In this document: positions 37,580-47,871 of the stretch, in pieces
How the letters are laid out: each line of letters begins with the position of its first letter
Position numbering within the stretch: the stretch's first letter is position 1
DNA from: an uncultured Bacteroidota bacterium
Lineage (GTDB): Bacteria > Bacteroidota > Bacteroidia > Chitinophagales > Chitinophagaceae
Assembly: GCA_903904855.1 (NCBI GenBank)
Contig: CAIVEH010000167.1
Location: 1 to 64,000 of the forward strand
Length of the DNA: 64,000 bases
Direction: 5' to 3'
The notes under the pieces: model-generated
What the model was told of the DNA's origin: nothing
Databases searched by the model: none
Seen by the model: only the letters and a program-made list of their open reading frames with translations
Position numbers and translations under genes: made by a program

Positions 37580-37629
37580 AATTTTTTTTTGTAAAAATAG
37601 GTGAACTAAGGTTAGTGAAAAGTCAGAAA

Positions 37630-37920
37630 TCATTTATTATACCATATGCTGAACAAAATGTTGATAAAGATTATCAGGAATAAATAGGCGAAAAACCAGA
37701 CTGAGCCAAAGATTTCAAACAAGCTATTTGAACTTAGGAAACAGGAAGCAACCATGTAAACTATAAATCCAATTCCAAATGCAACCAGACTTCTGACCTG
37801 TCGGTAATATTGTACCCTGGGGATAAAAAATCGGATAATAAAATAAACAGTAAGAAATATTGCAGCCCATAGAAAGGGTTGAAATAGTATGGGCATCAGG
37901 TTGTCATTAATTTCGTGCAT
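37630..37920 (-). CDS. Small multi-spanning membrane protein
   Basis: 96 residues with three hydrophobic helices (about 10-29, 43-63 and 68-92) joined by short polar loops. No family is recognised. The stop lies 51 bases before the peroxiredoxin start on the same strand, so the two may share a transcript. Confidence 0.6.
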   Translation of the reverse strand: MHEINDNLMPILFQPFLWAAIFLTVYFIIRFFIPRVQYYRQVRSLVAFGIGFIVYMVASCFLSSNSLFEIFGSVWFFAYLFLIIFINILFSIWYNK

Positions 37921-38014
37921 AGGAAATTCAGTCTGCCAAATTAAGCATTTTATTATTTATATATGAAAATTTGACCTTGCAGCCAAATAATATCATTAAG
38001 AAAATATCACATTT

Positions 38015-38039
38015 CTGCAAAAATGACCGACTTTTGCAG
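38015..38039. promoter_or_regulatory. Inverted repeat upstream of groES
   Basis: Perfect 8-base arms CTGCAAAA (38015-38022) and TTTTGCAG (38032-38039) flank a 9-base spacer, about 75 bases before groES. The geometry (short arms, 9-base gap) recalls CIRCE elements, but the sequence differs. The right arm also overlaps a GACTTTTG that resembles a -7 box. No canonical CIRCE is present. Confidence 0.4.
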
Positions 38040-38114
38040 CCCCATAAAGGGTGGCACAATAAATGATACAAGCTATTTACAAAATCATTTACTAAATAAT
38101 AAAAACAGATAATT

Positions 38115-38396
38115 ATGGCAACAAACGTGAACATTACCCCCCTGCACGACCGGGTAATAGTGAAACCCGCTCCTGCTGAAGAGAAGACTGCCGGCGGTAT
38201 TATCATACCAGATACTGCTAAAGAAAAACCACAACGTGGCACAGTTGTAGCTGCTGGACCTGGTAAAAAAGACGAACCAATGACCGTTAAGTCAGGCGAC
38301 ACCATCCTTTATGGCAAGTATGCCGGTACTGAGGTTTCATTTGAAGGTAATGATTACCTGATTATGAGGGAAAGCGATATACTGGCGGTTATTTAA
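38115..38396 (+). CDS. groES: GroES co-chaperonin
   Basis: 93 residues, normal length. It caps the GroEL ring. [34 protein letters not shown] contains the mobile loop, whose hydrophobic GGIII tripeptide binds Gro[16 protein letters not shown] and the final RESDILAVI complete the fold. groEL follows 173 bases downstream, a longer gap than usual, filled by a dispersed repeat. Confidence 0.96.
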   Translation: MATNVNITPLHDRVIVKPAPAEEKTAGGIIIPDTAKEKPQRGTVVAAGPGKKDEPMTVKSGDTILYGKYAGTEVSFEGNDYLIMRESDILAVI

Positions 38397-38404
38397 TAAA
38401 CAAG

Positions 38405-38554
38405 TCACCCCAAATCAAACCCTAAATCCCTAAAGGGACTTCCCATTCAGACTAAATAAAAATCAAAAATTAAAAACAATTATTAACAATGCCCAAAGCT
38501 TCCTTTTAAGTTGAGTACTTGTTCATACAGTACTCCCCTTCAGGGGCCGGGGGT
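38405..38554. repeat. REP-like intergenic repeat between groES and groEL
   Basis: The left end has CCCTAAATCCCTAAAGGG (near 38418-38437) and the right end GTACTCCCCTTCAGGGG plus CCGGGGGT (38530-38554). The ends are loosely complementary (CCCTAAAGGG and CCCCTTCAGGGG cores), so the unit could fold as one long stem. The right end recurs at 20578-20602. Confidence 0.5.
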
Positions 38555-38563
38555 TAAAATTAA

Positions 38564-40210
<1,647 letters not shown>

Positions 40211-40322
40211 GTTGATTAATTAATAAGAGATAAGTTGTAAAGCCCTGGCGATGTGCCGGGGCTTTACGATATATTTATTCCTGTTGTGTCCGGTTTATTG
40301 TTGCTATCCAACTGGTATTCTC

Positions 40323-40330
40323 TACTTTTG
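40323..40330 (+). promoter_or_regulatory. -7 box (TACTTTTG) of the ABC ATPase gene
   Basis: TACTTTTG exactly matches TAnnTTTG, with a TTG 19 bases upstream of it as a -33 candidate. The ATG of the next gene is only 7 bases downstream of the box, so the transcript would begin at or within a base or two of the start codon. Confidence 0.55.
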
Positions 40331-40337
40331 CCCCCTG

Positions 40338-40955
40338 ATGAAAATTAAGCTTGAGCATATCAGCAAACGGTTTCAGCGATACTGGATATTCAGGGAGGTG
40401 AATTATGTGTTCGAAGGGCCAGGGGCATATGCACTGCTGGGCCCCAACGGTTGTGGTAAAAGCACGCTGCTACGAATAGTGGCTGGAATGCAGGGAGCAA
40501 GTAAAGGGAAAGTGATATTTGATCATTCTGGTAATGGAGTTGAGATTACTGATATTTTTAAATATATCAGTTTCTGTGCGCCGGGTATGGAGGTGGTGGA
40601 GGAACTGACACTACGTGAGTTTATGGAGTTTCATTTTTCGTTTAAGCAACCATTGCCCGGACTGGATATTGATCAGATCATCTCGATGGTGGGATTAAAG
40701 GATACCGGCGATAAAACCATTGGCGACTACTCCAGCGGCATGAAGCAGCGGGTGAAGCTGGCACAGGCTATCTTCAGTGATACCCCGGTATTACTGCTTG
40801 ATGAGCCTTGTACCAACCTTGACCAGCAGGGTGTAGCGCAATACCAGGGCTGGATAGACCAATATGCCAGGGGGAGGCTGGTGGTAGTTGCATCGAACGA
40901 TGAACGGGAATATTATTTTTGTAAGGAGAAGGTAGTGATTGAAGACTATAAATAA
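40338..40955 (+). CDS. ABC transporter ATP-binding protein, orphan
   Basis: 205 residues from ATG 40338, where MKIKLEHISKRF begins. Walker A is LLGPNGCGKST, the ABC signature is YSSGMKQR and Walker B is VLLLDEPC, with an H-loop region replaced by VASNDEREY (usually TH/TN-His), so the switch histidine is absent. No permease or substrate-binding gene is adjacent, so the transport substrate cannot be assigned. Family relatives supply energy to heterodimeric exporters or lipid/metabolite exporters. It is followed immediately by tRNA-Arg(CCG). Confidence 0.85.
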   Translation: MKIKLEHISKRFQRYWIFREVNYVFEGPGAYALLGPNGCGKSTLLRIVAGMQGASKGKVIFDHSGNGVEITDIFKYISFCAPGMEVVEELTLREFMEFHFSFKQPLPGLDIDQIISMVGLKDTGDKTIGDYSSGMKQRVKLAQAIFSDTPVLLLDEPCTNLDQQGVAQYQGWIDQYARGRLVVVASNDEREYYFCKEKVVIEDYK

Positions 40956-40957
40956 AT

Positions 40958-40965
40958 TACCTTTG
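40958..40965 (+). promoter_or_regulatory. -7 box (TACCTTTG) of tRNA-Arg(CCG)
   Basis: TACCTTTG exactly matches TAnnTTTG, and ends 18 bases before the tRNA. A TTG at 40939-40941 lies 16 bases upstream, near the -33 position. The box lies immediately after the ABC gene stop. Confidence 0.6.
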
Positions 40966-40983
40966 CACTTCGTTAAAAATATT

Positions 40984-41055
40984 GGCCTCGTAGTACAATG
41001 GATAGTATAAGAGTTTCCGAAGCTCCAGATCCAGGTTCGATTCCTGGCGAGGCCA
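40984..41055 (+). tRNA. tRNA-Arg (anticodon CCG)
   Basis: Cloverleaf of 72 nt. The acceptor stem GGCCTCG pairs with CGAGGCC, discriminator A, no encoded CCA. The anticodon loop TTCCGAA gives anticodon CCG (reads CGG). The anticodon stem has one A-C mismatch at its outer pair and a T-G at the inner. The T-arm contains CAGGTTCGATTCCTG. Confidence 0.9.
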
Positions 41056-41188
41056 CATACAAAAGTTGCAACTAATTGGTTTGTAATCATTTGCAACTAC
41101 TAAACATTGATTGGGGTGCATGCTGGGGTGCAGTTGGCTTGGTATAGTCTCAGTTTGTTTGCTTGTTTGTAAGAATACAGCTGCCTTT

Positions 41189-42763
41189 CTAAAATTTGAC
41201 AACTTTTTTTGTGCACCAAAGATAATTATCAACATGAATGTTCATTATGAATATTCCTTGAGGTAAATCTCGCACGTTTATTTCAACCGTGTTTGTATTG
41301 GTGCTATTTATTTCGATAAGTTTACTGCCAAGCATATTTAGTATGTCAATTCTTACTTGCTTTTGTTCATCACCGAATGAAATTGTACAAACTTCTGCAA
41401 CCGGGTTAGGATAAATATTCAATGAATGACCATTCCTGTTTTGATCGTTAATTGATGTTGCTGAAGCATTTCGGACAAGCCTTACATAATTGGAACCTCT
41501 GATGGCATCGCCCTGTGGACCATGTGAGTAGCCAGTATAAGTAACCCCACTTACAACAACTGTTTTAACGACAGCATATCCATATGGTGGCCCTACCTTT
41601 GGATCACTTCGCTGGCATCCAGCCCCATGCACATCGACCCAATGCGTTTGAGTTGAAGGCCAACCCAACGCTCTGCCAAACGGAACATAATCTGCTTCAG
41701 CGCCGTTGCTTGACCCAGAGAAATAGCCTTCGTGTGTAGTACCAGACCAATAATATGGATAATCCAACTGACCTGCTTCATTAATGATAGTACTACATTG
41801 GAAATAGTTAGTATCAATAGCAGGCAAACTATCATAGTCTGGAGCATGTGTATAATCTACAATACTCTGAAGTTCTTTTATATTCGGCATCCTCCAGTCA
41901 CTGTGACCTAAATAATTTGCGGCATTTTCTGTTCGTACCCAAGCCAACGCATTTTCCCAATTAAGCCCTGAGCCATTATCGGTCCTTGACCACATCAATC
42001 CAGTCGCATTATCTGTTGTAGTTTGGTCCCCGTTGTTTACAAAAGTATTGTATCCATAAGTAAGCGGGCCACGAACTAACTGAACATAGAAGGTTTTGGG
42101 CAGACCGCTAAGCACATCTACTGTATCATACCCTTTAATTCTTCCATCTGAGAAATTTACCCCAAAATCCTTAGTATAGCCAGATTCGCTGGGATTCTTG
42201 ATGAAAATATTCGCAGACATATATTGTTGGTCAATTACTCGTTCTCCATGTGCCGTATTGCCATATGCAAATTTGAAATAATTGGTGTCTATAAAAGGAG
42301 TTAACCCAACTGATGAAGTTGAACCACCTGGGTCTGTGCCCTTGCCACTATAAAGTGAGTAGAGTTCTTTTATCGTTGGAATCCGCCAGTCATTGTACCC
42401 GCCATAATTAATAGCATTTACTGTAGTAAGCCAATTTTGAGCAGTTGCGTAAGTCATTCTATTAGCTTTTACTGGCGGTGTATTGGTTGTGTTAGGACTA
42501 CGCATCCAGGTCAAACTTGTATTGTTATCATGAACTGTTTTCCCATCGGTACTAATAGAATAATTGGGCAACGTACCAATATAGGCAGCATCTTGCCCAT
42601 AATAATTCGCTCCAGGTGAAGGACAAGTAATTAAAAATAAGGTATCATAACATGTGGTTTGAGCCGGATCAACAATAGAATATGTTTGACCATTACCAAC
42701 ATTACTCAACGACAAATAAATGGACACAAATAAAATAACCCTTAGAGTAATGATTTTTCGCAT
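41189..42763 (-). CDS. T9SS-secreted DUF1566 (Lcl C-terminal) protein
   Basis: 524 residues from ATG 42763, where the signal peptide MRKIITLRVILFVSIYLSLS begins. Two DUF1566-type domains can be read, each with LTWMRSP/LMWSRTD then a (N/S)DWRxPxIKEL motif (YNDWRIPTIKELYSL and HSDWRMPNIKELQSI). DUF1566 proteins are extracellular and often relate to fimbrial or C-type lectin-like folds. A T9SS type-A sorting domain ends the protein (LNIYPNPVAEVCTIS, then LPQGIFIMNIHV). It is the first gene after tRNA-Arg(CCG), read leftwards, divergent from the SUMF1-like cargo gene. Confidence 0.85.
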   Translation of the reverse strand: MRKIITLRVILFVSIYLSLSNVGNGQTYSIVDPAQTTCYDTLFLITCPSPGANYYGQDAAYIGTLPNYSISTDGKTVHDNNTSLTWMRSPNTTNTPPVKANRMTYATAQNWLTTVNAINYGGYNDWRIPTIKELYSLYSGKGTDPGGSTSSVGLTPFIDTNYFKFAYGNTAHGERVIDQQYMSANIFIKNPSESGYTKDFGVNFSDGRIKGYDTVDVLSGLPKTFYVQLVRGPLTYGYNTFVNNGDQTTTDNATGLMWSRTDNGSGLNWENALAWVRTENAANYLGHSDWRMPNIKELQSIVDYTHAPDYDSLPAIDTNYFQCSTIINEAGQLDYPYYWSGTTHEGYFSGSSNGAEADYVPFGRALGWPSTQTHWVDVHGAGCQRSDPKVGPPYGYAVVKTVVVSGVTYTGYSHGPQGDAIRGSNYVRLVRNASATSINDQNRNGHSLNIYPNPVAEVCTISFGDEQKQVRIDILNMLGSKLIEINSTNTNTVEINVRDLPQGIFIMNIHVDNYLWCTKKVVKF

Positions 42764-42943
42764 GACAACCGGTTTTGTTAATTGTTTAGACGTTTTCCAA
42801 GGGGAAAAGTCTTCTGCGCAAAAGATGATCTTGGTCATCTTTTTTTATGACGAAGATCATAATATCCTTTGTGCCAGAAATAATCTGAGGTGTCGTCTAA
42901 ATAATTAATAGGGCATATTTATTCAGAAAATAAAAGGTCGTTT

Positions 42944-44314
42944 ATGGTCAATTTGAAATTAAGAATAACCGCTGTTGCTTGTTTATTGGTGGTTTTTTCT
43001 ACACAATTAAATGCACAAACAATTAATGAAGCATTAATACCCGGAGGTGCATTCGAAATGGGCGACCATTATGGATTTGTAGATTCAGCCCACCCAAGTG
43101 ATGAAATTCCACTTCATGCAGTTAAAATCGATTCTTTTTACATCGCAAAAACAATAGCTACAAATCAGCAATACCTGCAATTTCTTGATTCTGCTTTGTC
43201 AAAAAGCCTGATTGAGGTACGTAGTAATATAGTGTACCTTACTGGTGACACCAACATTCTGTGCTACACAAATCAGTATTCATCATATTATAGCATAGGT
43301 TATGACGGACATTCGTTTTCCATTGTAGATTTCAGGGCACAACATCCCATGGTCGGCGTCATGTGGTTTGGCGCAGCAGCCTATTGCAACTGGTTAAGTA
43401 ATAAAAACGGATTGCAACAATGTTTTAATGAAACTACCTGGATTTGCGATTTTACAAAGAACGGTTATCGCTTACCAACTGAAGCCGAATGGGAATATGC
43501 TGGCAGGGGTGGTGATACTACACCTTATTACATATATCCATGGGGCAATACGCTGGATACCACAAAAGCAAACTGGCCAAATTCAGGTGACCCTTATGAA
43601 ACGGGAGCTTACCCCTACACTACACCTGTCGGGTTCTATGATGGCACATTGAAATTGAAAGCGGTTTGCGGCTGGCCAGGTAGTGCTACAATTTACATGA
43701 CTTCCAATGGGGCTAATAATTATGGGCTCTATGACATGGCAGGAAATGTGTGGCAGTTTGTTTATGACTGGTACTCCCGCAACTACTATAGTAGTTCTCC
43801 ATACAACAGCCCTCAGGGACCAACCACGGGCGATCTCATGCCGGATGGCAAACCCTACAGGGGTATGCGTGGCGGAAATTGGTACAATGGAGATATGATC
43901 AGTGGAGTTAATGATGGACATTCAAGAGTGTCAAACAGAGACCCGTCTTACTTCCGAGGACCTTTAGATCCCAATCATCCATGGTATCATGTGGGCTTTC
44001 GGGTAGCAAGAAACTTCAGCCACTCTACTGGCGTTGCTACAACTAATGCGAAGCCAAACCTATATTGCTGCACTTACCCGAATCCTTCCTCTGAATCGAC
44101 GATGATACAATTCTCTTTGCCTGAAGAGTCTTATGTCTCAGTGAAAATTTTCAACTATCTGGGGCAACTGCAAGCCACCCTGACAGATGGAAGACTGGCC
44201 GCAGGCCAACACGAATTTAAATGGAATGCATTAAATCAGCCCGCAGGTTTATATTTCTACATTCTTCAAACAGATAATCAGTTCATAAAAAACAAAATTA
44301 TACTAATAAAATAA
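42944..44314 (+). CDS. SUMF1/FGE-fold secreted protein with T9SS domain
   Basis: 456 residues with a signal peptide (AVACLLVVFSTQLNA, then Q). The FGE-sulfatase fold is clear: IPGGAFEMGDH, YRLPTEAEWEYAGRGG, PWGNTLDTTKANW, LYDMAGNVWQFVYDW, RGMRGGNWYNGD and HVGFRVAR. Formylglycine-generating enzymes need two Cys after the RGG segment; neither is present here, so a sulfatase-activating role is unlikely, and a scaffold or other oxidase role is possible. The C-terminus has a T9SS FlgD-like domain (YPNPSSESTMIQFSL, then QPAGLYFYILQ). The next gene starts 12 bases downstream, so an operon is likely. Confidence 0.87.
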   Translation: MVNLKLRITAVACLLVVFSTQLNAQTINEALIPGGAFEMGDHYGFVDSAHPSDEIPLHAVKIDSFYIAKTIATNQQYLQFLDSALSKSLIEVRSNIVYLTGDTNILCYTNQYSSYYSIGYDGHSFSIVDFRAQHPMVGVMWFGAAAYCNWLSNKNGLQQCFNETTWICDFTKNGYRLPTEAEWEYAGRGGDTTPYYIYPWGNTLDTTKANWPNSGDPYETGAYPYTTPVGFYDGTLKLKAVCGWPGSATIYMTSNGANNYGLYDMAGNVWQFVYDWYSRNYYSSSPYNSPQGPTTGDLMPDGKPYRGMRGGNWYNGDMISGVNDGHSRVSNRDPSYFRGPLDPNHPWYHVGFRVARNFSHSTGVATTNAKPNLYCCTYPNPSSESTMIQFSLPEESYVSVKIFNYLGQLQATLTDGRLAAGQHEFKWNALNQPAGLYFYILQTDNQFIKNKIILIK

Positions 44315-44325
44315 AACGCTGTGAT

Positions 44326-46119
44326 ATGAAAAAATTATTCTTATTCTGGTTGCTGTCCTGTTTCGGTTATTCATTAATTGCTCAGGAAAGCTTTATGGTT
44401 TCCACGGAAACAAGGTATTGGAATTCTTCTGAAACATATTTTGGATATACTCTGTTTGGGACGAGGGGCACATCCTATTTAATTGACTTTGAGGGGCATG
44501 TTATTCATACATGGAATATTGGTACTAATCCCAGGTTTACAGAGGCCGGAACATTACTGGACGCTGTAGGCGGAGATCCAAGTAATTCAAATCAGTGGAA
44601 AGAACTTGACTGGAATAGTACGGTAGTATGGAGTTATACCGAAACAAGGACCAATTACCACCCGCATCACGATTTCGAAAAAATATATAACCCTAAATTG
44701 GGTGACTCAACTTTCATATATATCGCGAATAAAGACTTAACTGCTACCCAATGCCTGAATGCCGGATGCGACCCATCTCACAGCTATACTGGCGCTCAGA
44801 TGGATGCCATCGTTGAGGTAGACAGGTCAGGTAACGTGATTTGGGAATGGTGCTTTTTCGATCATGTAGTGCAGGATATTGATGCGAGCAAACCAACTTA
44901 TGGTGTTATTGCTGGCACACCAGGCAGAATCAATCTCAATATCAGTGGCAACCCGGTCCAAAAAGACTGGTTGCATTGTAATTCCCTTGATTATAACCAG
45001 GATTCAGACCTCATAGTCATAAATTCAGTCCATGGCGAATTTTATGTAATAGATCATGGCAACACTTTTATCCCTTCCAATCCAGCAGGGAGTATTACTC
45101 TTGCTGCAACAAGTGCAGGTGATTTTAAATATAGATTTGGTGATCCGGCGAAATACAACCAGGGGGTAGCTCCTTCTGTAACAGCCAACTGGGAAAAGTC
45201 GACAGCCGGTAACAAACAAATTGGAGGTGCGCACGATATTCAATGGATAAAACCAGGATTGCCTGGAGCAGGGCATTTCATGCTTTTCAACAACGATGAA
45301 AATTTGTTTGAACTTACCCCCCAATCCTATATCTATGAAATAAATCCATTTCTGGATTCCAGCGGCACTAACACCGGGAACTTTGTCAATCCACCAAATG
45401 CTGGCTACAGGACAGTAAATTCACCAAACTCTAACCTGATGAAAGTTTCAAAAAATGAATCCAAACAAATTACCTGGAAATTTTCAAGTAAAAATAATAC
45501 ATCATTCTATAGCACCATTGGCGGTAGCGCACAACGATTACCAAATGGAAACACATTGATATGTTCGATGAATGATGGTCATTTTTTTGAAATTTCCCCG
45601 TTAGACTCGTTTATTGTGTGGGAATATATCAACCCCATGACAAGGGATGGGATAAAAGGAGTGAAAGTGGACAACTATCCCACCTATAACGGTGTATTTA
45701 GAGCATATAGGTACGATAGCACTCATCCTGCACTCAGTGGACATGATTTGACTCCCGGTCCCACAATGACTGGCAAAACGCCAAGTTATTGGACCCCTTC
45801 AACAATTCAAACCCTTGTTAAGCCTTTGGGGAAACCAATGTCAAATGATTTACTTAATCAGAACTATCCAAATCCTTTTTCTTATTCCACTACAATTGCG
45901 TTCGATATTCCTGAATCTAATCAGGTCAGCGTAAACATATTTGACTTATCAGGAAAGCCAGTAAGGTCACTCATCAACAAAAACTATGCTGCGGGAAAAT
46001 ACACACTTGTCTGGGATGGTACTGATGACAGGGGCATTCAAGTTGCAAGTGGAATGTACATATGTATACTCAAAACAAATGACCAGCAAGTGAGCAAAAA
46101 AATCGTATTCATTAAATAA
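44326..46119 (+). CDS. Arylsulfotransferase (ASST)-like T9SS-secreted protein, copy 1
   Basis: 597 residues. After a signal peptide (FLFWLLSCFGYSLIAQ), the protein shows the ASST-type six-bladed propeller layout: YLIDFEGHVIHTWN, NYHPHHDFEKI, IVEVDRSGNVIWEW, WLHCNSLDYN and AHDIQWIKPG, where His residues align with the active-site positions of periplasmic ASST. That family moves a sulfate group between phenolic donors and acceptors. The T9SS FlgD-type sorting domain is well formed (YPNPFSYSTTIAFDIP, YTLVWDGTDDRG, SGMYICILKT). It forms a tandem pair with the next gene (12 bases apart). Catalysis is inference. Confidence 0.83.
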   Translation: MKKLFLFWLLSCFGYSLIAQESFMVSTETRYWNSSETYFGYTLFGTRGTSYLIDFEGHVIHTWNIGTNPRFTEAGTLLDAVGGDPSNSNQWKELDWNSTVVWSYTETRTNYHPHHDFEKIYNPKLGDSTFIYIANKDLTATQCLNAGCDPSHSYTGAQMDAIVEVDRSGNVIWEWCFFDHVVQDIDASKPTYGVIAGTPGRINLNISGNPVQKDWLHCNSLDYNQDSDLIVINSVHGEFYVIDHGNTFIPSNPAGSITLAATSAGDFKYRFGDPAKYNQGVAPSVTANWEKSTAGNKQIGGAHDIQWIKPGLPGAGHFMLFNNDENLFELTPQSYIYEINPFLDSSGTNTGNFVNPPNAGYRTVNSPNSNLMKVSKNESKQITWKFSSKNNTSFYSTIGGSAQRLPNGNTLICSMNDGHFFEISPLDSFIVWEYINPMTRDGIKGVKVDNYPTYNGVFRAYRYDSTHPALSGHDLTPGPTMTGKTPSYWTPSTIQTLVKPLGKPMSNDLLNQNYPNPFSYSTTIAFDIPESNQVSVNIFDLSGKPVRSLINKNYAAGKYTLVWDGTDDRGIQVASGMYICILKTNDQQVSKKIVFIK

Positions 46120-46131
46120 CATCGAACTATT

Positions 46132-47787
46132 ATGAAAAGAATAATCTTGGTAATTTTGGTATTGCTTGTTTTTGGTTGTACTTGTATCTCGCAGACACGA
46201 ACTGTAGGTGTATTTATTAATGACACCATTAACGCTTACCATGGATATACTTTGTTAGCTCCGAAGCATGATACGGTAACCTACCTCATCAACAATGACG
46301 GCCGCATTGTACATCAATGGAAGGCCAGTCACTATGCACCGGGGCAAGCCGTTTACCTGCTTCAAAATGGGAATCTGCTACGTCCTTGCGAGATTACCGG
46401 GCCTATGAGCACTGGTGGGGGCGAAGGAGGAAGAATAGAAGAATATACCTGGAATGATTCCCTTATCTGGTCAATCAACTACTCAACCAGTGCTTATATG
46501 CAGCACCACGATGTAAAAATGCTGCCCAATGGAAATATTATTATGTTGGTTGTTGAAAAAAAAACACTGGCTGATATAATAGCAGCGGGATTTGATACAA
46601 GCGATTTTCAGGCTGGTGTAATTTCTTCCGGGTATATGTTGCCCGATTGCATAATTGAAATTCAACCAACGCTTCCATCAGGAGGAAATGTAGTTTGGCA
46701 ATGGCATGTATGGGATCACCTTATTCAACATTTTGATGCAACTAAAGCAAATTATGGTGTTGTAAGCGCCCATCCCGAATTAATCTGTGATTCAGGTGAC
46801 CGACGCAAATTGCCTCAGTTCTGGAATCACATGAATAGTATTGATTATGATTCTACTTTTGACCAGATTGCTGTCAGTGTAAGAGGAAACAGTGAAGTAT
46901 GGATAATAGACCACAGTACCACAACCACGCAAGCCGCAGGTCACTCAGGGGGGGTGAGAGGAAAAGGAGGAGACTTGCTTTACCGGTGGGGGAATCCGAT
47001 GGCATATGATAGGGGAACAATAAGTGATCAAAAATATTTTGAGCAGCACGATGTTGAATGGATAAAAGCAGGTTCTCCCGGTGCAGGGCATTTACTTTGT
47101 TTTAATAATGGTGTAGGCCGAAGCTACTCTACGATTGATGAAATAATTCCTGCAGTAGATATGAGCGGAAACTATGTCGTACCGACATCTTCAGCCTTTG
47201 GCCCGACAAGCCTTACATGGACCTACACTGCAAGCCCACCTTCAAGTTTATATGCTCAGGATATTTCAGGCACTCAGCGATTGCCCAATGGTAATACACT
47301 AATAGATAACGGCCCTCTGGGAATATTTACTGAAGTAACTGCTGCCGGTACGATTGTTTGGAAATATATTAACCCTTGCACTGACACAGGACCATTGACG
47401 CAGGGAGACACAATCCCGGCCAACCCGGTCTTTGCTGGTGAGACAATGAATTCAGTCTTCAGGGTTTATAGGTATGCACCAAACTATCCGGCATTTAACG
47501 GTAAGACACTGACTCCAGGTAATTTTGTTGAAATTTATCCTGCAGCAGTAAACGAAGTATTCCAACAAAATACTATCAGGAATTATCCAAATCCATTCAC
47601 AGGTAAAATCTACGTTGATAATGTCTCCAGCGATGCGCATTTCCTACTTTTGAATATGACAGGACAGTTATTATGGTCAGGAGATCAAATTGAGCAATAC
47701 GATTTTTCCTCGATAAATGCAGGTTTATACCTGCTTAAAATAGTAACTCAAAATTCAAATCAAACGATAAAAATTATGAAACAGTAA
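46132..47787 (+). CDS. Arylsulfotransferase-like T9SS-secreted protein, copy 2
   Basis: 551 residues. The layout parallels copy 1: signal peptide (ILVILVLLVFGCTCISQ), YLINNDGRIVHQWK, YMQHHDVKML, VVWQWHVWDHLIQHFD, FWNHMNSIDYD and EQHDVEWIKAGSPGAGH, then a shortened T9SS-like C-terminus (IRNYPNPFTGKIYVDN, SINAGLYLLKIV). A Cys in the signal region is followed by another, so a lipidation site cannot be excluded. It is a diverged tandem duplicate of the previous gene. Confidence 0.82.
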   Translation: MKRIILVILVLLVFGCTCISQTRTVGVFINDTINAYHGYTLLAPKHDTVTYLINNDGRIVHQWKASHYAPGQAVYLLQNGNLLRPCEITGPMSTGGGEGGRIEEYTWNDSLIWSINYSTSAYMQHHDVKMLPNGNIIMLVVEKKTLADIIAAGFDTSDFQAGVISSGYMLPDCIIEIQPTLPSGGNVVWQWHVWDHLIQHFDATKANYGVVSAHPELICDSGDRRKLPQFWNHMNSIDYDSTFDQIAVSVRGNSEVWIIDHSTTTTQAAGHSGGVRGKGGDLLYRWGNPMAYDRGTISDQKYFEQHDVEWIKAGSPGAGHLLCFNNGVGRSYSTIDEIIPAVDMSGNYVVPTSSAFGPTSLTWTYTASPPSSLYAQDISGTQRLPNGNTLIDNGPLGIFTEVTAAGTIVWKYINPCTDTGPLTQGDTIPANPVFAGETMNSVFRVYRYAPNYPAFNGKTLTPGNFVEIYPAAVNEVFQQNTIRNYPNPFTGKIYVDNVSSDAHFLLLNMTGQLLWSGDQIEQYDFSSINAGLYLLKIVTQNSNQTIKIMKQ

Positions 47788-47871
47788 ACTTAATATTGCT
47801 TGTGGTTAAACCTCGGGGAAATTGAAACATCTACGATAATAGTTAAGACTAAGTTTATTAAAAAGCATTGG

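Noticed and set aside
37960-38114. Canonical CIRCE operator upstream of groES
   Set aside because: No TTAGCACTC-N9-GAGTGCTAA or near match was found; only a different inverted repeat is present.
40957-41235. Leftward open frame across the tRNA-Arg(CCG) region, with an LHPSMHPNQ stretch that recalled an integrase end
   Set aside because: It runs antisense through a tRNA, has no recombinase motif, and the resemblance is too weak to support an integrase remnant.
42944-44314. Formylglycine-generating enzyme that activates sulfatases
   Set aside because: The active-site cysteines are missing and no sulfatase gene lies in the window, so only the fold is called.
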